From NCBI RefSeq assembly GCF_949628215.1, contig NW_027441294.1:62001-126000 (forward strand): 64,000 bases of DNA, read 5' to 3'. The position numbers were made by a program, and so were the translations under genes. The stretch comes from Phalacrocorax aristotelis (lineage: Eukaryota > Chordata > Aves > Suliformes > Phalacrocoracidae). Under the pieces are notes generated by a model. That model did not search any database. It had not been told where the DNA came from and saw only the letters and a list, made by a program, of their open reading frames with translations. Below, one piece after another: positions 32,125-45,516 of this stretch (positions within the stretch are counted from its first letter, which is position 1; the number at the start of each line of letters is the position of its first letter).

Positions 32125-35124
32125 TGGTTACACTGAAGCTACGGAATGAAGAAATAGAATTTTTGGTAGATACGGGAGCCACTTATTTGGTATTGAATAC
32201 ACGTGAAGAGAAATTTGATCATAAATCAGTAGATGTTGCTAGCGCAACAGGGCAAAGAAAAATTAGCCCCTCTCAGAGCCATTAAAGTTTAAATTGGAGA
32301 AGCAATGGGCAACTCACCAGTTTCTGCATATGCCTGAATGTCCACTGCCTCTGTTATGACGAGATCTATTAGGTCAATTAGATGCTCAAGTAACTTTTAA
32401 AGATGGAGAGATTAAATCACTAATACCAGAATCAAAAGCCACAGAGGCGAGAGCGTTTATGTTACAGGATTCCTCCAGGGAGGAACGGGTTCCCGAGGAA
32501 GTGGAAAACGTAGTAATTCCTTTGGTTTGAGCGAGCGGAGCTCCGGAGCGATCTAAGTGGGCAGAGCCGGTAAAAGTAACCTTAAAGCCTGGAGCCAAGC
32601 CCGTAAGACAAAAACAATACCCTATTAAGCGAGAGGCTCGAAAAGGATTACAGAAGTTAATTATAAAATTTTTCAGAATATGAGCTTTTAGTGGAATGTG
32701 AATCAGAATATAGTACTCCTGTGTCGCCAGTAAAGAAATCTAGAGGCAAAGAGTATTAGCTAGTTCACGATTTAAGGGCTATAAATCAGGTGGTCCAAGA
32801 TATACATCCGGTAGTAGCTAATCCATACACTTTACTGACCTCTTTTAAAGGAGGAGCATAAATGGTTTACTGTACTAGATTTGAAGGACGCCTTCTTTTG
32901 CATACCTCCAGGCATAAAAAGTCAAAGCCTATTTGCTTTGCAATGGGAAAGCCCCACCACAGAATGAAAGACACAGCTACCATGGACCGTACTTCCACAA
33001 GGATTTAAAAATAGTCCTACGATACTTGAGACTCAGCTGGCAAAAAAAAATTAGAGATATAGAAAAAACAGAACCCAGGGAGAGGCATCTTGTTACAGAA
33101 TGCGGATGACATTCTGATAGCGGCACAAAGTAAAGAAAAATGTTTTGAAATTTTTAAATTTTCTGGGCCAAGGAAGATGCGGAGTTTCCAGAAACAAAAC
33201 CCAAATAGGAAAAGAAGCAGCCATTTATTTAGGATTTGAAATATCTCAAAGACAAAGACAATTAGAAAGTGAAAAGAAAGAAACTATTTGTCAAATTCCC
33301 GAACCTAGCAGCCCGAAGGAACTGAGAGCTTTTCTGAAAACAATGAAATAGCATCAGCTCTGGATTCTGAACTATAGACTGTATGTAAAACCATTATTTG
33401 AGGCATTGAAAGACTCAAAAGGATAAATATTTAACCTGGACGCCCGGATGCCAAACGGCATTCAAAGAACTGAAAAGAGCCTCGATGATGGCCCCTGCAT
33501 TAGGCCTACCTGATTTCGCTAAACCTTTTGAGTTGTTTGTCCACGAAAGACAACATTTAGCCCTTGGAGTGCTGACACAGCGACTGGGAACCTGGAAGAG
33601 ACCTGTGGGCTACTTCTCCAAACAACCTGACCACGCGAGTAAAAGATGGCCTAGGTGTTTACGGGCAGTAGCAACAACAGCGCTGCCGATCCGGGAAGCC
33701 CCAAAGTTAACAATGGGACAGAAGATGACAGTATATGTCCCGCACATAGCGGTGACTGTTTTAGAACAAAAGGGGGGTCGTTGGCTATCCCTTAGCAGAA
33801 TGTTGAAATATCAAGTTGTTCTGTTAGAACAAGACGATGTGGAATCGAAGACTACTGCTATACTGAATCCTGCTATGTTTTTAACAACAGAAAACCTTAC
33901 GGACAATTTAGAACACGATCGCTTGCTAACTATTGAACAAGTCTATTCCAGCAGACCAGACCTGAGACACAAACCTCTGGGAAAATCCTGATCTGGAGTT
34001 GTTTACAGATGGAAGAAGCTCTGGGCGAGAAGAGAAGCGAATGGCCGGATATGCTGTCGTTATCGCCGCCGAGGGAACGGAGTCAGGGGTGCTGCCTGCA
34101 AACACCTCAGCACAGAAAGCAGCATTGGTAGCATTGAAGCGAGCTCTGCGAATGGCAGAAGGACAAAGGATAAATATCTAGACTGATTCCAAACGTGCAT
34201 TTGGTGTGATCCACGATCATGGAGCTATTGGGAAGGAGAAAGGACTGCCATCAGCCCAAGAATCATCAATACAGCATAAAGAAGAAATTCTCCAACTTCC
34301 GGAAGACGTGCAGAAACCTAAAGAAGTGGCGGTAAAGCGTTGCAAAGCTCATCAATTTGGCCAGACGGCTGTAAACATAAGCAAACGACTGACCGATAAA
34401 GCTGCAAAGAGGACTGCAGAGCAAGGTATCCTTGCACTAGTACCAGTAAAACAGATCAGAATTCCAAAGTTGAAACCGAGATATAATAAATTGGATGAGC
34501 AATTAGCAGAACAATTGGAAGCATCACAAAACACAGAGAGATGGTAGGTAACACCAGAAAAACAAGTAATAACAACAACCACCCCACAAGTTATGACAGA
34601 ACTTGCAAAAGAAAACCATGAGCAAACACATTAGGCTGTAGGCGCTACGGTTTTGAGTTTAAAAACATCTGTAGCGTGTGTAGGCACGACAAGAATAGTT
34701 AAACCCATAGTAGCTAAGTGTCCAATCTGTCCTAGAAATAATCCCCTGAACCAAAGGAAACAACCTTTAGGAGTAACAAAACAAAAAATTCTCCCGGAAA
34801 TTATTAGCAAATTAAGTTCTCTGAGTTACCCAGACAAAATAGATAGAGCAGTATTTGTCAGTGCTGATTGACAAATTTTCTAGATGGCCAGCAGCTTTCT
34901 CGTGCTGCACCGACAAAGCTAGAGTAGTAGTTAAGACGTTGCTGAAGGAAATAATACCAAGATTTAGAGTGCCAACGGGAATGTCCTCTGATAGAGCACC
35001 ACATTTTTTTGCAGAGGTACTTCAACAAATTAATAAAATTTTGGGTAGAAAATGGGACCTGCATACACCCTGGAGACCACAATCAAGTGAAAAATTTCAG
35101 AACATGAAGCAAACACTAAACTGA
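32125..35124 (+). pseudogene. pol remnant, unit 3
   Basis: Carries gcagcattgg (Ala at the RNase H catalytic Glu position), shared with unit 5 but not with units 1, 2 and 4. Confidence 0.85.
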
Positions 35125-35198
35125 CATAGTGGAATATTATTGATCTAGGATGGAAGTATTGAGAAAATTATTATTTCAGAACTTCCAAACAGGGGAAA

Positions 35199-35761
35199 TG
35201 TAACCAAAGTGATGAAATCAACCAGAGACGGTGTTCCATTACGGGAACATGGAGCGTACCAATCAGCGTATCTGTCGATCTGCATTTTAGTCCGTAGGCG
35301 ATCATTAATGCGAACAGAACAACAGACAACGTGCTTCTGTCAGAAAAGGATGAAAAAACGCTGTTTCGCTTAGCGGACTGAGAAAACTAGCCAAGACTGC
35401 CAAGAGTAAGAGCCGAGAAGCTAAAAGCTAATTCCGGCAGGGGGAGATCGCGACCACCGACTCACAGACCACCACCGACCCAAGTAACAGAAGAGAACAA
35501 CGGAAGAGGACAACCGAGCCTGCGCAGCGATTTACATACGGAACGAGCAAGTTTGTACCAATCAGCAGACAGGACAATAATGACTATGTATGAATACGTA
35601 AAACATTGATCTACAAATTGTACGGGAAAGGTGCGTGAGGTACGCACGCCAGGAGGAGCGATCCCCCGTGCATCCGGCGCCGCGAATAAAGAATGCCTGC
35701 TCTTTAATACTAAATTGGTGTTGAGGAGTCGTTTCCGATTTTAACGCGTTTTTCGGTAACA
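35199..35761 (+). repeat. 3' LTR, unit 3
   Basis: Mostly 3'-type, but has gatgaaaaaacgctgttt and aagctaattcc, showing exchange with LTRs of later units. Confidence 0.92.
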
Positions 35762-36105
35762 CAGGGAGTCAGATCAAGAGAGCCAGAGAACAACAAAACA
35801 CCGACAGGCTACAGGACAGAGCAGGAGGAATAAAAAAAAAAAAAAAACGGAGCCAGAGCCAGGCAGAGAGAGGCGGAGAAAGAAAAAGGAGCCACAGGCT
35901 ACAGGACAGAGAGAGGGAGGACTGAAAAGACGGGGAGGCAGGGAGACACTCAGAGCGAGATGGAGAAAGAAGGTGCGGTGGGGGGGGGGGGGGGGCGCAA
36001 AAAAAAAAGTAAATTTTGCAGCAGGTAAGGAAAGAGAGGGGGCCGGGGGAGAGACAGGGAGGGCCCAGGACGCACAAGAGAGGCAACGGGGCCCCAGTGG
36101 CCCAG
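35762..36105. repeat. Purine-rich satellite remnant, unit 4
   Basis: Has the longest G-run of the series (about 35981-35996, after ggtg). Confidence 0.8.
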
Positions 36106-36480
36106 GACTCACCGCGACTCTCGCTCTCAGCGCTGCTGGCACAATTTAGCCGTTCAGATGCTTCTTTCCCCTCCTCTCCTCCCTGCCTCTTCTGCAGCTC
36201 CAGACTCTAGGCCGTCCTCCACCTGAAGAGAATACGTGGGTGTCTTACAGCTCTTACCAGATGAGGCTTCCTAGGCACGTAGCCTAGCTCGCTCGTGCAC
36301 TACACGCCCGTACCCAACTCCGGGTTACGCGTACAGACCCTACGGTGCACGTTGGTGGCCTGGCCCGCTGCGGGCTATGAAGGGGGATCCTTCCTCCCCC
36401 ACCTGCATGGACAGGCTCTCTCTTGCCTGCGGCAGGAAGGCAGCTGGCAGCCAGAGCACCTTCAGTTTCTTCTTCTTTAC

Positions 36481-37192
36481 CTTTCGTTGGCGTCTCCAGC
36501 TTCAGCTGAGGCAGCTCCTGTCCGCAGCCGGGAAGGGCTTTGTCTATCCCTTTTCAGCCCTGCGCTGCGAGGACGGCGAGGACGGGCAGAGAGAAGCCAC
36601 GCGAGCCTGAGACGGCCGCAGGCAACGGCATCCCCGGGGGAAGGACAGACAACCACGTCCTCAGCACGGTCTCTGGGAGAGGGAAAGAAGAAACAGCGAC
36701 CGTCATTACCGTCGATCGACCCTGGCCAAAGCCTCTCCTTCCGCAGGGGCTTCTGGACACACCGCTCCCTCCCCACGCTACTGCTAAGGGCCCCTGCACC
36801 AAGGGGGAATCCAGTGCGCTTGAGGGACGGCTTGCTGCCTTCACGACAGGGCCTGGGGGCGGCCTAAGGCTATGCAGCACGCTTATGGGGAGGTGCCGGA
36901 GCTGGGGGCAGGCGCACGGGGCAAGGGGGGCCAGGGGAGGCTGAGCGGGACCTCCGGTGGGCCGGGGACGCGGCCATCATCTGCGCCCTGGGCACGGGGA
37001 AAAGGTCATCGTCCTCCTCCTTTCCCTCTTCCCTTCTGTCAGCTCCCGGGGAACTCACCGCTTCTCGGGAAGCGGCCGCACCCGCAAGCCCCCAGTAATC
37101 AACACGAAGCCAACCCCAAAAATACACCTCGCGTACCGTACGCGCCACGGCCGTCCGGCACCCGAGCGCCGGAAGACCGCGCCTCCCGCCAT
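36481..37192 (-). other. Candidate minus-strand two-exon gene start, unit 4
   Basis: Exon 1 is 37192-37059, with a D-for-G change (SGARV-PDGRGAY in an alternative frame) and cgaagcc near 37108. Possible exon 2 is 36672-36481. Splice sites are intact. Confidence 0.22.
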
Positions 37193-37235
37193 GCCCGGCG
37201 AACCACGTGACAGGGCCGGCAGCCACTGCGCCAGG

Positions 37236-37309
37236 AATACAGCTCCCGGCATGCTCTGCGGCACAACCCGGCCGCCCGGCAGCCGCAAGGACTACAGCTC
37301 CCGGCATGC
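37236..37309 (+). promoter_or_regulatory. Tandem ZNF143/THAP11-type sites, unit 4
   Basis: Sites at 37236-37254 and 37291-37309. The sequence after the first site reads ctctgcggcac, matching the second copy, as in units 5 and 6. Confidence 0.65.
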
Positions 37310-38298
37310 TCTGCGGCACAACCCGGCCGCCCGGCGGCCGGTTTGATGCGGAGCCACCCAGCATCCCTGCGAGCACAGCTGCAGGCGCAACAGCAGTTAC
37401 GCAGCCACAACTAGGCACTAAACAAAGGCTTTCCAACACTGGAGGTCTAGAACAGGTAGACATTAGCACAGAAGCACAAGGGGCTCCGTCACCCTGCACA
37501 AATCTCCCCGTGCCTACACACGCACACGTTCAGAAGTTAGTTATCAGAAAACGCCCGACTCAGCCATTTGCCACAGTCACGAGACTCACGACATGATAAC
37601 ACGACATGACACACGAGGTGGGCTCAGAGTTTTAAGGCAAGAAATACCTCCCACGCCCCCCACCCGAGATCTTTCAGGGTCCACACCTGCCATCGCCCCG
37701 CACCAAACCTACCCGGCCAAAGGCTTTCAGGTGGCCCGAAACACTGTACACAGAAAATAACCAGGGACAGACCTGCATTGTTCGGAAGCGAACGATGCCC
37801 GACCGGGGCTCCTCTGCGGGGCACGGAGCCCCCCGGCCCCGCCCGGAGACACACACCCGCCCCCCGCTGCCCAAACTCACCCACCAGCGCTCTCCGGCCC
37901 CCGGACACGGCCGCGCTGCTCTCTCAGGCGGCTGCCGCAGGCGAGGCTCGGGCACCGCCAGGCCTCCAGGCGTCCCGAGGGGCTGCCGGCCACCGCAGGG
38001 GATGGCTGCCGGCGGCCGGACCGCCGCGGCGCTCCCCGCCCAGCTCCGAGCAGGCTCCGCCGGCCGCGGGCTTCCCACGCCGGGCCGCAGAGGGGCCCCG
38101 GCACCGCACAGGGACGCCTCGCGACCCGGCCGCCACACGCACCGGCCCTTCGGCCGCCACACGCACCGCTCCCGCCCCCCGCTCCGACGCGCCGCGCACG
38201 CGCCACCGGAAGCCCGAGCCCCGCGGGGCGGCCCTTAAAGGGCGGCCGGAAGGAACGGCCCCCACCGGCCCCGCCACCGCGCCCAGCCGGTGAGCGCC

Positions 38299-38315
38299 AG
38301 CGCCCCCTGCTGGCC
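38299..38315 (-). promoter_or_regulatory. CTCF-type site, unit 4
   Basis: Identical 17-bp match, about 280 bp before the expanded VNTR. Confidence 0.7.
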
Positions 38316-38595
38316 GGGCCGCGCTCAGCTCGCGAGGGCGCCGAGGGCCGGGCGGGGCGGGACGCGCCGGCTCGGGGCCAGCGCCTTCTCGGGGCGAGCG
38401 GGAAACCCCTGCGGGCCCCGGTCACGGCCGGGCACAGCCGCGCGCCCTCCGAGAGCTGCTGAACGGGGCTGCCGCTCGTGACACATACCGAGCCGTCTGC
38501 GACGGGAGCGGGCAGAGGAGGAAGGGGCCGGCGGCCGCGGCGCCCTGGCCCCAGGCGGGGGGGGGGGGCTGGGGCCCGGGGGGCCGCCCCCCTAC

Positions 38596-39143
38596 TCACA
38601 GTTCCCTCACAGTTCCCTCACAGTTCCCTCACAGTTCCCTCACAGTTCCCTCACAGTTCCCTCACAGTTCCCTCACAGTTCCCTCACAGTTCCCTCACAG
38701 TTCCCTCACAGTTCCCTCACAGTTCCCTCACAGTTCCCTCACAGTTCCCTCACAGTTCCCTCACAGTTCCCTCACAGTTCCCTCACAGTTCCCTCACAGT
38801 TCCCTCACAGTTCCCTCACAGTTCCCTCACAGTTCCCTCACAGTTCCCTCACAGTTCCCTCACAGTTCCCTCACAGTTCCCTCACAGTTCCCTCACAGTT
38901 CCCTCACAGTTCCCTCACAGTTCCCTCACAGTTCCCTCACAGTTCCCTCACAGTTCCCTCACAGTTCCCTCACAGTTCCCTCACAGTTCCCTCACAGTTC
39001 CCTCACAGTTCCCTCACAGTTCCCTCACAGTTCCCTCACAGTTCCCTCACAGTTCCCTCACAGTTCCCTCACAGTTCCCTCACAGTTCCCTCACAGTTCC
39101 CTCACAGTTCCCTCACAGTTCCCTCACAGTTCCCTCACAGTTC
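38596..39143 (+). repeat. 11-bp VNTR, 49 full repeats, unit 4
   Basis: Forty-nine repeats with no variant seen. An 11-bp period cycles all three frames, giving an apparent 320-residue open frame with an 11-residue repeat; this is not a gene. Confidence 0.97.
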
Positions 39144-39257
39144 ATCCCATGGACGGAACCGGGACCTACTGTGAGGCACTGGGAAAGAAGTGGGAGGAAG
39201 CCGGGACAGACCAATATAGCCCAGTATGGACTAGACCAATATAGCCCAGTATGGACT
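39144..39257. repeat. Inverted-minisatellite fragment and two 25-bp repeats, unit 4
   Basis: Repeats at 39208-39257. Confidence 0.85.
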
Positions 39258-40455
39258 GGAGGGAACTGCGAGGGAACCGCGAGAGAACCCCACAGAACAA
39301 ACCATGGGGCACGAGAAGGCAGAGAATTAAGAATTAGGGACAGGGAGCCAGAAAAAAAAAAAGAAAAAAACCAAAGGGAGACAGAGAGCAAAAGGAATCG
39401 CAATGCGTACGGAGAGAAGAGAGAAACAATTCTAGCATAGGGTCACGCGGGAGCCAGGGACAGCAAGATGGAGAAAGGACAGAAGCTACAGGCTACAGGG
39501 CAGAGAGGGAAGAATTAATGAATAGACACAGAGAGCTGGGCAGAAAGAGATGGAGAAAGGCTAAAGATCACACGGCCTACAGGGAAGAGAGAAGAGAGGG
39601 AGGAATTTTAAAAACAGGGGCAAGAAGCCAGAGAGAGGGAGAGAGAAGCAACAATAAAATGGGGACAAGCCACAGGGCAGCGAGGAGGGAATCAATGAAT
39701 AAGAACACGAGACCAAAGAGAACACAATGTAGAATGGAAAAAAGGAACAGCGGCCTACAGGGAAGGAGGAATTAAAGATCAGGGACTGGGAGGCAGACAG
39801 AGACACATGAAGAAACAAGTGAAAAAAAAGAAAAAAACAAACCAACAGCAATGGGCTACAAAGACAGAGAGGGAGGAAATGAGGAAATAAAACATCGCAG
39901 CAAGGAGCTGGACAGAGAGAGATGAGGACAAACAAATAGCACGGGTGCACGTGACAGAGAACGTGGAATTAGAACACAGAGAGAGGGAGCCGGACAGAGA
40001 GAGAGGCCGAGAGAAACATCTAGACAGGCTACAGCGGGCAGAGGCAGGAATTAAAACCTAGGGACAGGGAGCTGGACAGAGAGAGATGGAGGTCACAGGG
40101 AACAGCGGTGGCTGCAGGAAGAACAGGAATTCATGAATAGGGCAAGGGAGCTGGACAGAGAAGAACTCAGAAAGGCAAGAACAGTAGCAGGGTACAGAGC
40201 AGAGAAGACAAATTAAAAAGCACGGGGGGAGCGTTGAGGCAGACAGAGAGAGATTAAGAAAAAAGTCACGGGCTACGTGGCAAAGCAGGAGGAATTCAGA
40301 AACGAGGATGGGAACCAAGGGAGAGTGTGCTGGTGAAGGATAACGGGCATTAAAAGTGAGGGACGGGGAGCTGGGAAAAGCGAGGCAGAGAAAAACAGAA
40401 TCACAGAGAGAATCACACAAAGCCAAAAAAGAAGAAACTGAACAACAGGAACAGG
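39258..40455. repeat. Degenerate purine-rich satellite, unit 4
   Basis: 1,198 bp. Has gacaaattaaaaagc (gacgaatt in units 1-3), shared with units 5 and 6. Confidence 0.8.
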
Positions 40456-41033
40456 TGTAACCAAAGCGATGAAATCAACCAACCAGAGACGGTGTTCCAT
40501 TACGGGAACATGGAGCGTACCAATCAGCGCACCTGTCGATCTGCATTTTAGTGCCTAGGCGATCGTTAATGTCAGCAGAACAACAGACAACATGCTTCTG
40601 TCAGAAAAGGATGACAAAACGCGGTTTCGCTTAGCGGACTGAGAAAACTAGCCAAGACTGCCAAGAGTAAGAGCCGAGAAGCTAAAAGGTAATTCCGGCA
40701 GGGGGAGATCGCGACCACCGACTCACAGACCACCACCGACCCAAGTAACACCACCTACTCAGAAGAGAACAACGGAAGAGGACAACCGAGCCTGCGCAGT
40801 GATTGACATACGGAACGAGCAAGTTTGTACCCATCGCTAGACAAGACAATAATGACTATGTATGAGTATGTAAAATTTTCATCTACAAATTGTACAGGAA
40901 AGGTGCGTGAGGTACGCACGCCAGGAGGAGCGATCCCCCGTGCATCCGGCGCCGTGAATATAGAATGCCTGCTCTTTAATACTAAATTGGTGTTGAGGAG
41001 TCGTTTCCGATTTTAACGCGTTTTTCGGTAACA
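40456..41033 (+). repeat. 5' LTR, unit 4
   Basis: 578 bp, AATATA state. Confidence 0.92.
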
Positions 41034-41454
41034 GTTTTGGCACCCCAGGTGGGAACCTGCTTTTGAATCTCGACGGATCCGTGGGATCGTGGGACCTGCA
41101 GCCGGCCCCGAGGAATTCTCCGGGAGAGCTTCCGATCCCCGGGCCAGAGAATTCTGAGCAAGATCCCCTGGATTGAGGTAAACAAGGCATTCTTTGAAGA
41201 AGAAACTTAGGTAGAATAACACGTGGGGTTAGTTTCCCACATAGGATAGGATAGCGGGTTTGAGTCCCACAGGCCTGCCCGTAAGGCGCGGCGAAAGCCA
41301 CGCAGGGTCGGGGCCAAGAGGTGCCGCGGTTGGTAAGTCTCTGCTAGGCGAAAGCCTGTGGAGCGGGACCCGAGGGTAGGGGAGTCTTCAACAGGGGGTT
41401 GAAGTCTCCAGGGATATCTAGCAGGGGGCTACAGATCCCAGTGGCAGATTTCCA

Positions 41455-42385
41455 GTGAGACCTCTAACGGGGGTTGGAGTCCCTCTGACTAGTAGTTGTG
41501 ATAGTGCACTATCACAACTACTAGTCGACTGGGAGACGGGAGCATTACTGAGTAGGAAACCTATCCCACAGAGAACACCTTTGCGATGTATTTTGAAGCA
41601 CTGGAAAGACGTCGGGGGCGGTGACCCACTAACTCGGAAACCATTAATTGAAAATTGCAATCATTGGTGGCCAACGTATCAATTGGAAGGTGGGCACAAA
41701 TGGCCAGAACACGAGACATTGCAATATCGTACCATCTTGCAATTAATGTTGTTTTGTAAAAAGGGAAGGCAAACGGGAAGAAGTGGCATATGTTGATTTG
41801 TTCTTTACACCGTGGAATCATCCCGAGCAGCAGAAACAGCGTGAGGTATGTCCACAAGATTCTACGGCAATGTTTCTGAAAAGAGGAAAACGTGGTGAGA
41901 ACTTGAAAGAGTGTTGCTCTACTTGTGATACTGGATACTTCGCTTGATGAAACTGACAAGAAAATAGTATGGAATACAGCCAGAAGGCAGGTGCAGGGAG
42001 CACATGCTAACGGGAATTTACAGAGAACAATGAATAAGAATTTTCCATCTACAAATCCCGAGTGGGACCCTAATCAGCCAGGACCCAGGGGAATGTTGAC
42101 TAGATGTCAGAGAGAGATTTTATTTGGAGTAAGACAAGCAATGCCAAAAGCAATAAATTGGTCAAAATTTATGAAGTGAGACAAGAATTAAGTGAGTCCC
42201 CTTCAGCCTTTATGGAAAGACTGAAGGTGACCACCAGAAAATATACTCATTTGAACCCAGAAAAACCAGAAAAAGCAATTCAGCTGGTCTCTATATTCAT
42301 AAGACAATCAGCCCCAGATGGGGGCGGGGGGAGAGAAAACAACCTTCAGAAACTAGAACAACCTGAATCCAGAGATCTGGGTTAA
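41455..42385 (+). pseudogene. gag remnant, unit 4
   Basis: Here the palindrome at 41487-41526 is a perfect 40-bp inverted repeat (tagtagttg in place of tagtatttg). gaaaattgcaat replaces gaatattgcaat near 41651. Confidence 0.8.
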
Positions 42386-42442
42386 ATGCTTGAAGTAGCT
42401 CGGCATGAAGGAGACCAGGGGAATCAACCCTAGCTGAACACC

Positions 42443-45442
42443 TGGTTACACTGAAGCTACGGAATGAAGAAATAGAATTTTTGGTAGATACGGGAGCCAC
42501 TTATTTGGTATTGAATACACGTGAAGAGAAATTTGATCATAAATCAGTAGATGTTGCTAGCGCAACAGGGCAAAGAAAAATTAGCCCCTCTCAGAGCCAT
42601 TAAAGTTTAAATTGGAGAAGCAATGGGCAACTCACCAGTTTCTGCATATGCCTGAATGTCCACTGCCTCTGTTATGACGAGATCTATTAGGTCAATTAGA
42701 TGCTCAAGTAACTTTTAAAGATGGAGAGGTTAAATCACTAATACCAGAATCAAAAGCCACAGAGGCGAGAGCGTTTATGTTACAGGATTCCTCCAGGGAG
42801 GAACGGGTTCCCGAGGAAGTGGAAAACGTAGTAATTCCTTTGGTTTGAGCGAGCGGAGCTCCGGAGCGATCTAAGTGGGCAGAGCCGGTAAAAGTAACCT
42901 TAAAGCCTGGAGCCAAGCCCGTAAGACAAAAACAATACCCTATTAAGCGAGAGGCTCGAAAAGGATTACAGAAGTTAATTATAAAATTTTTCAGAATATG
43001 AGCTTTTAGTGGAATGTGAATCAGAATATAGTACTCCTGTGTCGCCAGTAAAGAAATCTAGAGGCAAAGAGTATTAGCTAGTTCACGATTTAAGGGCTAT
43101 AAATCAGGTGGTCCAAGATATACATCCGGTAGTAGCTAATCCATACACTTTACTGACCTCTTTTAAAGGAGGAGCATAAACGGTTTACTGTACTAGATTT
43201 GAAGGACGCCTTCTTTTGCATACCTCCAGGCATAAAAAGTCAAAGCCTATTTGCTTTGCAATGGGAAAGCCCCACCACAGAATGAAAGACACAGCTACCA
43301 TGGACCGTACTTCCACAAGGATTTAAAAATAGTCCTACGATACTTGAGACTCAGCTGGCAAAAAAAAATTAGAGATATAGAAAAAACAGAACCCAGGGAG
43401 AGGCATCTTGTTACAGAATGCGGATGACATTCTGATAGCGGCACAAAGTAAAGAAAAATGTTTTGAAATTTTTAAATTTTCTGGGCCAAGGAAGATGCGG
43501 AGTTTCCAGAAACAAAACCCAAATAGGAAAAGAAGCAGCCATTTATTTAGGATTTGAAATATCTCAAAGACAAAGACAATTAGAAAGTGAAAAGAAAGAA
43601 ACTATTTGTCAAATTCCCGAACCTAGCAGCCCGAAGGAACTGAGAGCTTTTCTGAAAACAATGAAATAGCATCAGCTCTGGATTCTGAACTATAGACTGT
43701 ATGTAAAACCATTATTTGAGGCATTGAAAGACTCAAAAGGATAAATATTTAACCTGGACGCCCGGATGCCAAACGGCATTCAAAGAACTGAAAAGAGCCT
43801 CGATGATGGCCCCTGCATTAGGCCTACCTGATTTCGCTAAACCTTTTGAGTTGTTTGTCCACGAAAGACAACATTTAGCCCTTGGAGTGCTGACACAGCG
43901 ACTGGGAACCTGGAAGAGACCTGTGGGCTACTTCTCCAAACAACCTGACCACGCGAGTAAAAGATGGCCTAGGTGTTTACGGGCAGTAGCAACAACAGCG
44001 CTGCCGATCCGGGAAGCCCCAAAGTTAACAATGGGACAGAAGATGACAGTATATATCCCGCACATAGCGGTGACTGTTTTAGAACAAAAGGGGGGTCGTT
44101 GGCTATCCCTTAGCAGAATGTTGAAATATCAAGTTGTTCTGTTAGAACAAGACGATGTGGAATCGAAGACTACTGCTATACTGAATCCTGCTATGTTTTT
44201 AACAACAGAAAACCTTACGGACAATTTAGAACACGATCGCTTGCTAACTATTGAACAAGTCTATTCCAGCAGACCAGACCTGAGACACAAACCTCTGGGA
44301 AAATCCTGATCTGGAGTTGTTTACAGATGGAAGAAGCTCTGGGCGAGAAGAGAAGCGAATGGCCGGATATGCTGTCGTTATCGCCGCCGAGGGAACGGAG
44401 TCAGGGGTGCTGCCTGCAAACACCTCAGCACAGAAAGCAGTATTGGTAGCATTGAAGCGAGCTCTGCGAATGGCAGAAGGACAAAGGATAAATATCTAGA
44501 CTGATTCCAAACGTGCATTTGGTGTGATCCACGATCATGGAGCTATTGGGAAGGAGAAAGGACTGCCATCAGCCCAAGAATCATCAATACAGCATAAAGA
44601 AGAAATTCTCCAACTTCCGGAAGACGTGCAGAAACCAAAAGAAGTGGCGGTAAAGCGTTGCAAAGCTCATCAATTTGGCCAGACGGCTGTAAACATAAGC
44701 AAACGACTGACCGATAAAGCTGCAAAGAGGACTGCAGAGCAAGGTATCCTTGCACTAGTACCAGTAAAACAGATCAGAATTCCAAAGTTGAAACCGAGAT
44801 ATAATAAATTGGATGAGCAATTAGCAGAACAATTGGAAGCATCACAAAACACAGAGAGATGGTAGGTAACACCAGAAAAACAAGTAATAACAACAACCAC
44901 CCCACAAGTTATGACAGAACTTGCAAAAGAAAACCATGAGTAAACACATTAGGCTGTAGGCGCTACGGTTTTGAGTTTAAAAACATCTGTAGCGTGTGTA
45001 GGCACGACAAGAATAGTTAAACCCATAGTAGCTAAGTGTCCAATCTGTCCTAGAAATAATCCCCTGAACCAAAGGAAACAACCTTTAGGAGTAACAAAAC
45101 AAAAAATTCTCCCGGAAATTATTAGCAAATTAAGTTCTCTGAGTTACCCAGACAAAATAGATAGAGCAGTATTTGTCAGTGCTGATTGACAAATTTTCTA
45201 GATGGCCAGCAGCTTTCTCGTGCTGCACCGACAAAGCTAGAGTAGTAGTTAAGACGTTGCTGAAGGAAATAATACCAAGATTTAGAGTGCCAACGGGAAT
45301 GTCCTCTGATAGAGCACCACATTTTTTTGCAGAGGTACTTCAACAAATTAATAAAATTTTGGGTAGAAAATGGGACCTGCATACACCCTGGAGACCACAA
45401 TCAAGTGAAAAATTTCAGAACATGAAGCAAACACTAAACTGA
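42443..45442 (+). pseudogene. pol remnant, unit 4
   Basis: Shared stops as in unit 1. Has tatatcccgcac near 44050 as a private change. Confidence 0.85.
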
Positions 45443-45516
45443 CATAGTGGAATATTATTGATCTAGGATGGAAGTATTGAGAAAATTATTATTTCAGAAC
45501 TTCCAAACAGGGGAAA

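Larger units (their letters stand above)
25863..35761 (+). repeat. Macrosatellite unit 3 (9,899 bp), locally indel-rich
   Basis: Between about 27,800 and 29,680 this copy carries some two dozen single-base insertions or deletions, mostly in homopolymers, that no other copy has. The rest of the unit is clean. Confidence 0.96.
30137..35761 (+). mobile_element. Defective gammaretrovirus-like provirus, unit 3
   Basis: CAGG duplication at 30133-30136 and 35762-35765. The interior is again exactly 4,483 bp. Confidence 0.88.
36106..38595. promoter_or_regulatory. GC-rich promoter core, unit 4
   Basis: Shares gggacgcggcc (near 36965) with units 5 and 6, and has private ggcacagccgc and aacggggctgc near the VNTR. 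Confidence 0.75.

Noticed and set aside
38478-39440. 320-residue frame in unit 4 (and 350 residues in unit 6) with an 11-residue repeat
   Set aside because: It exists only where the 11-bp VNTR is expanded, is absent from units with 6-8 repeats, and is open in more than one frame.
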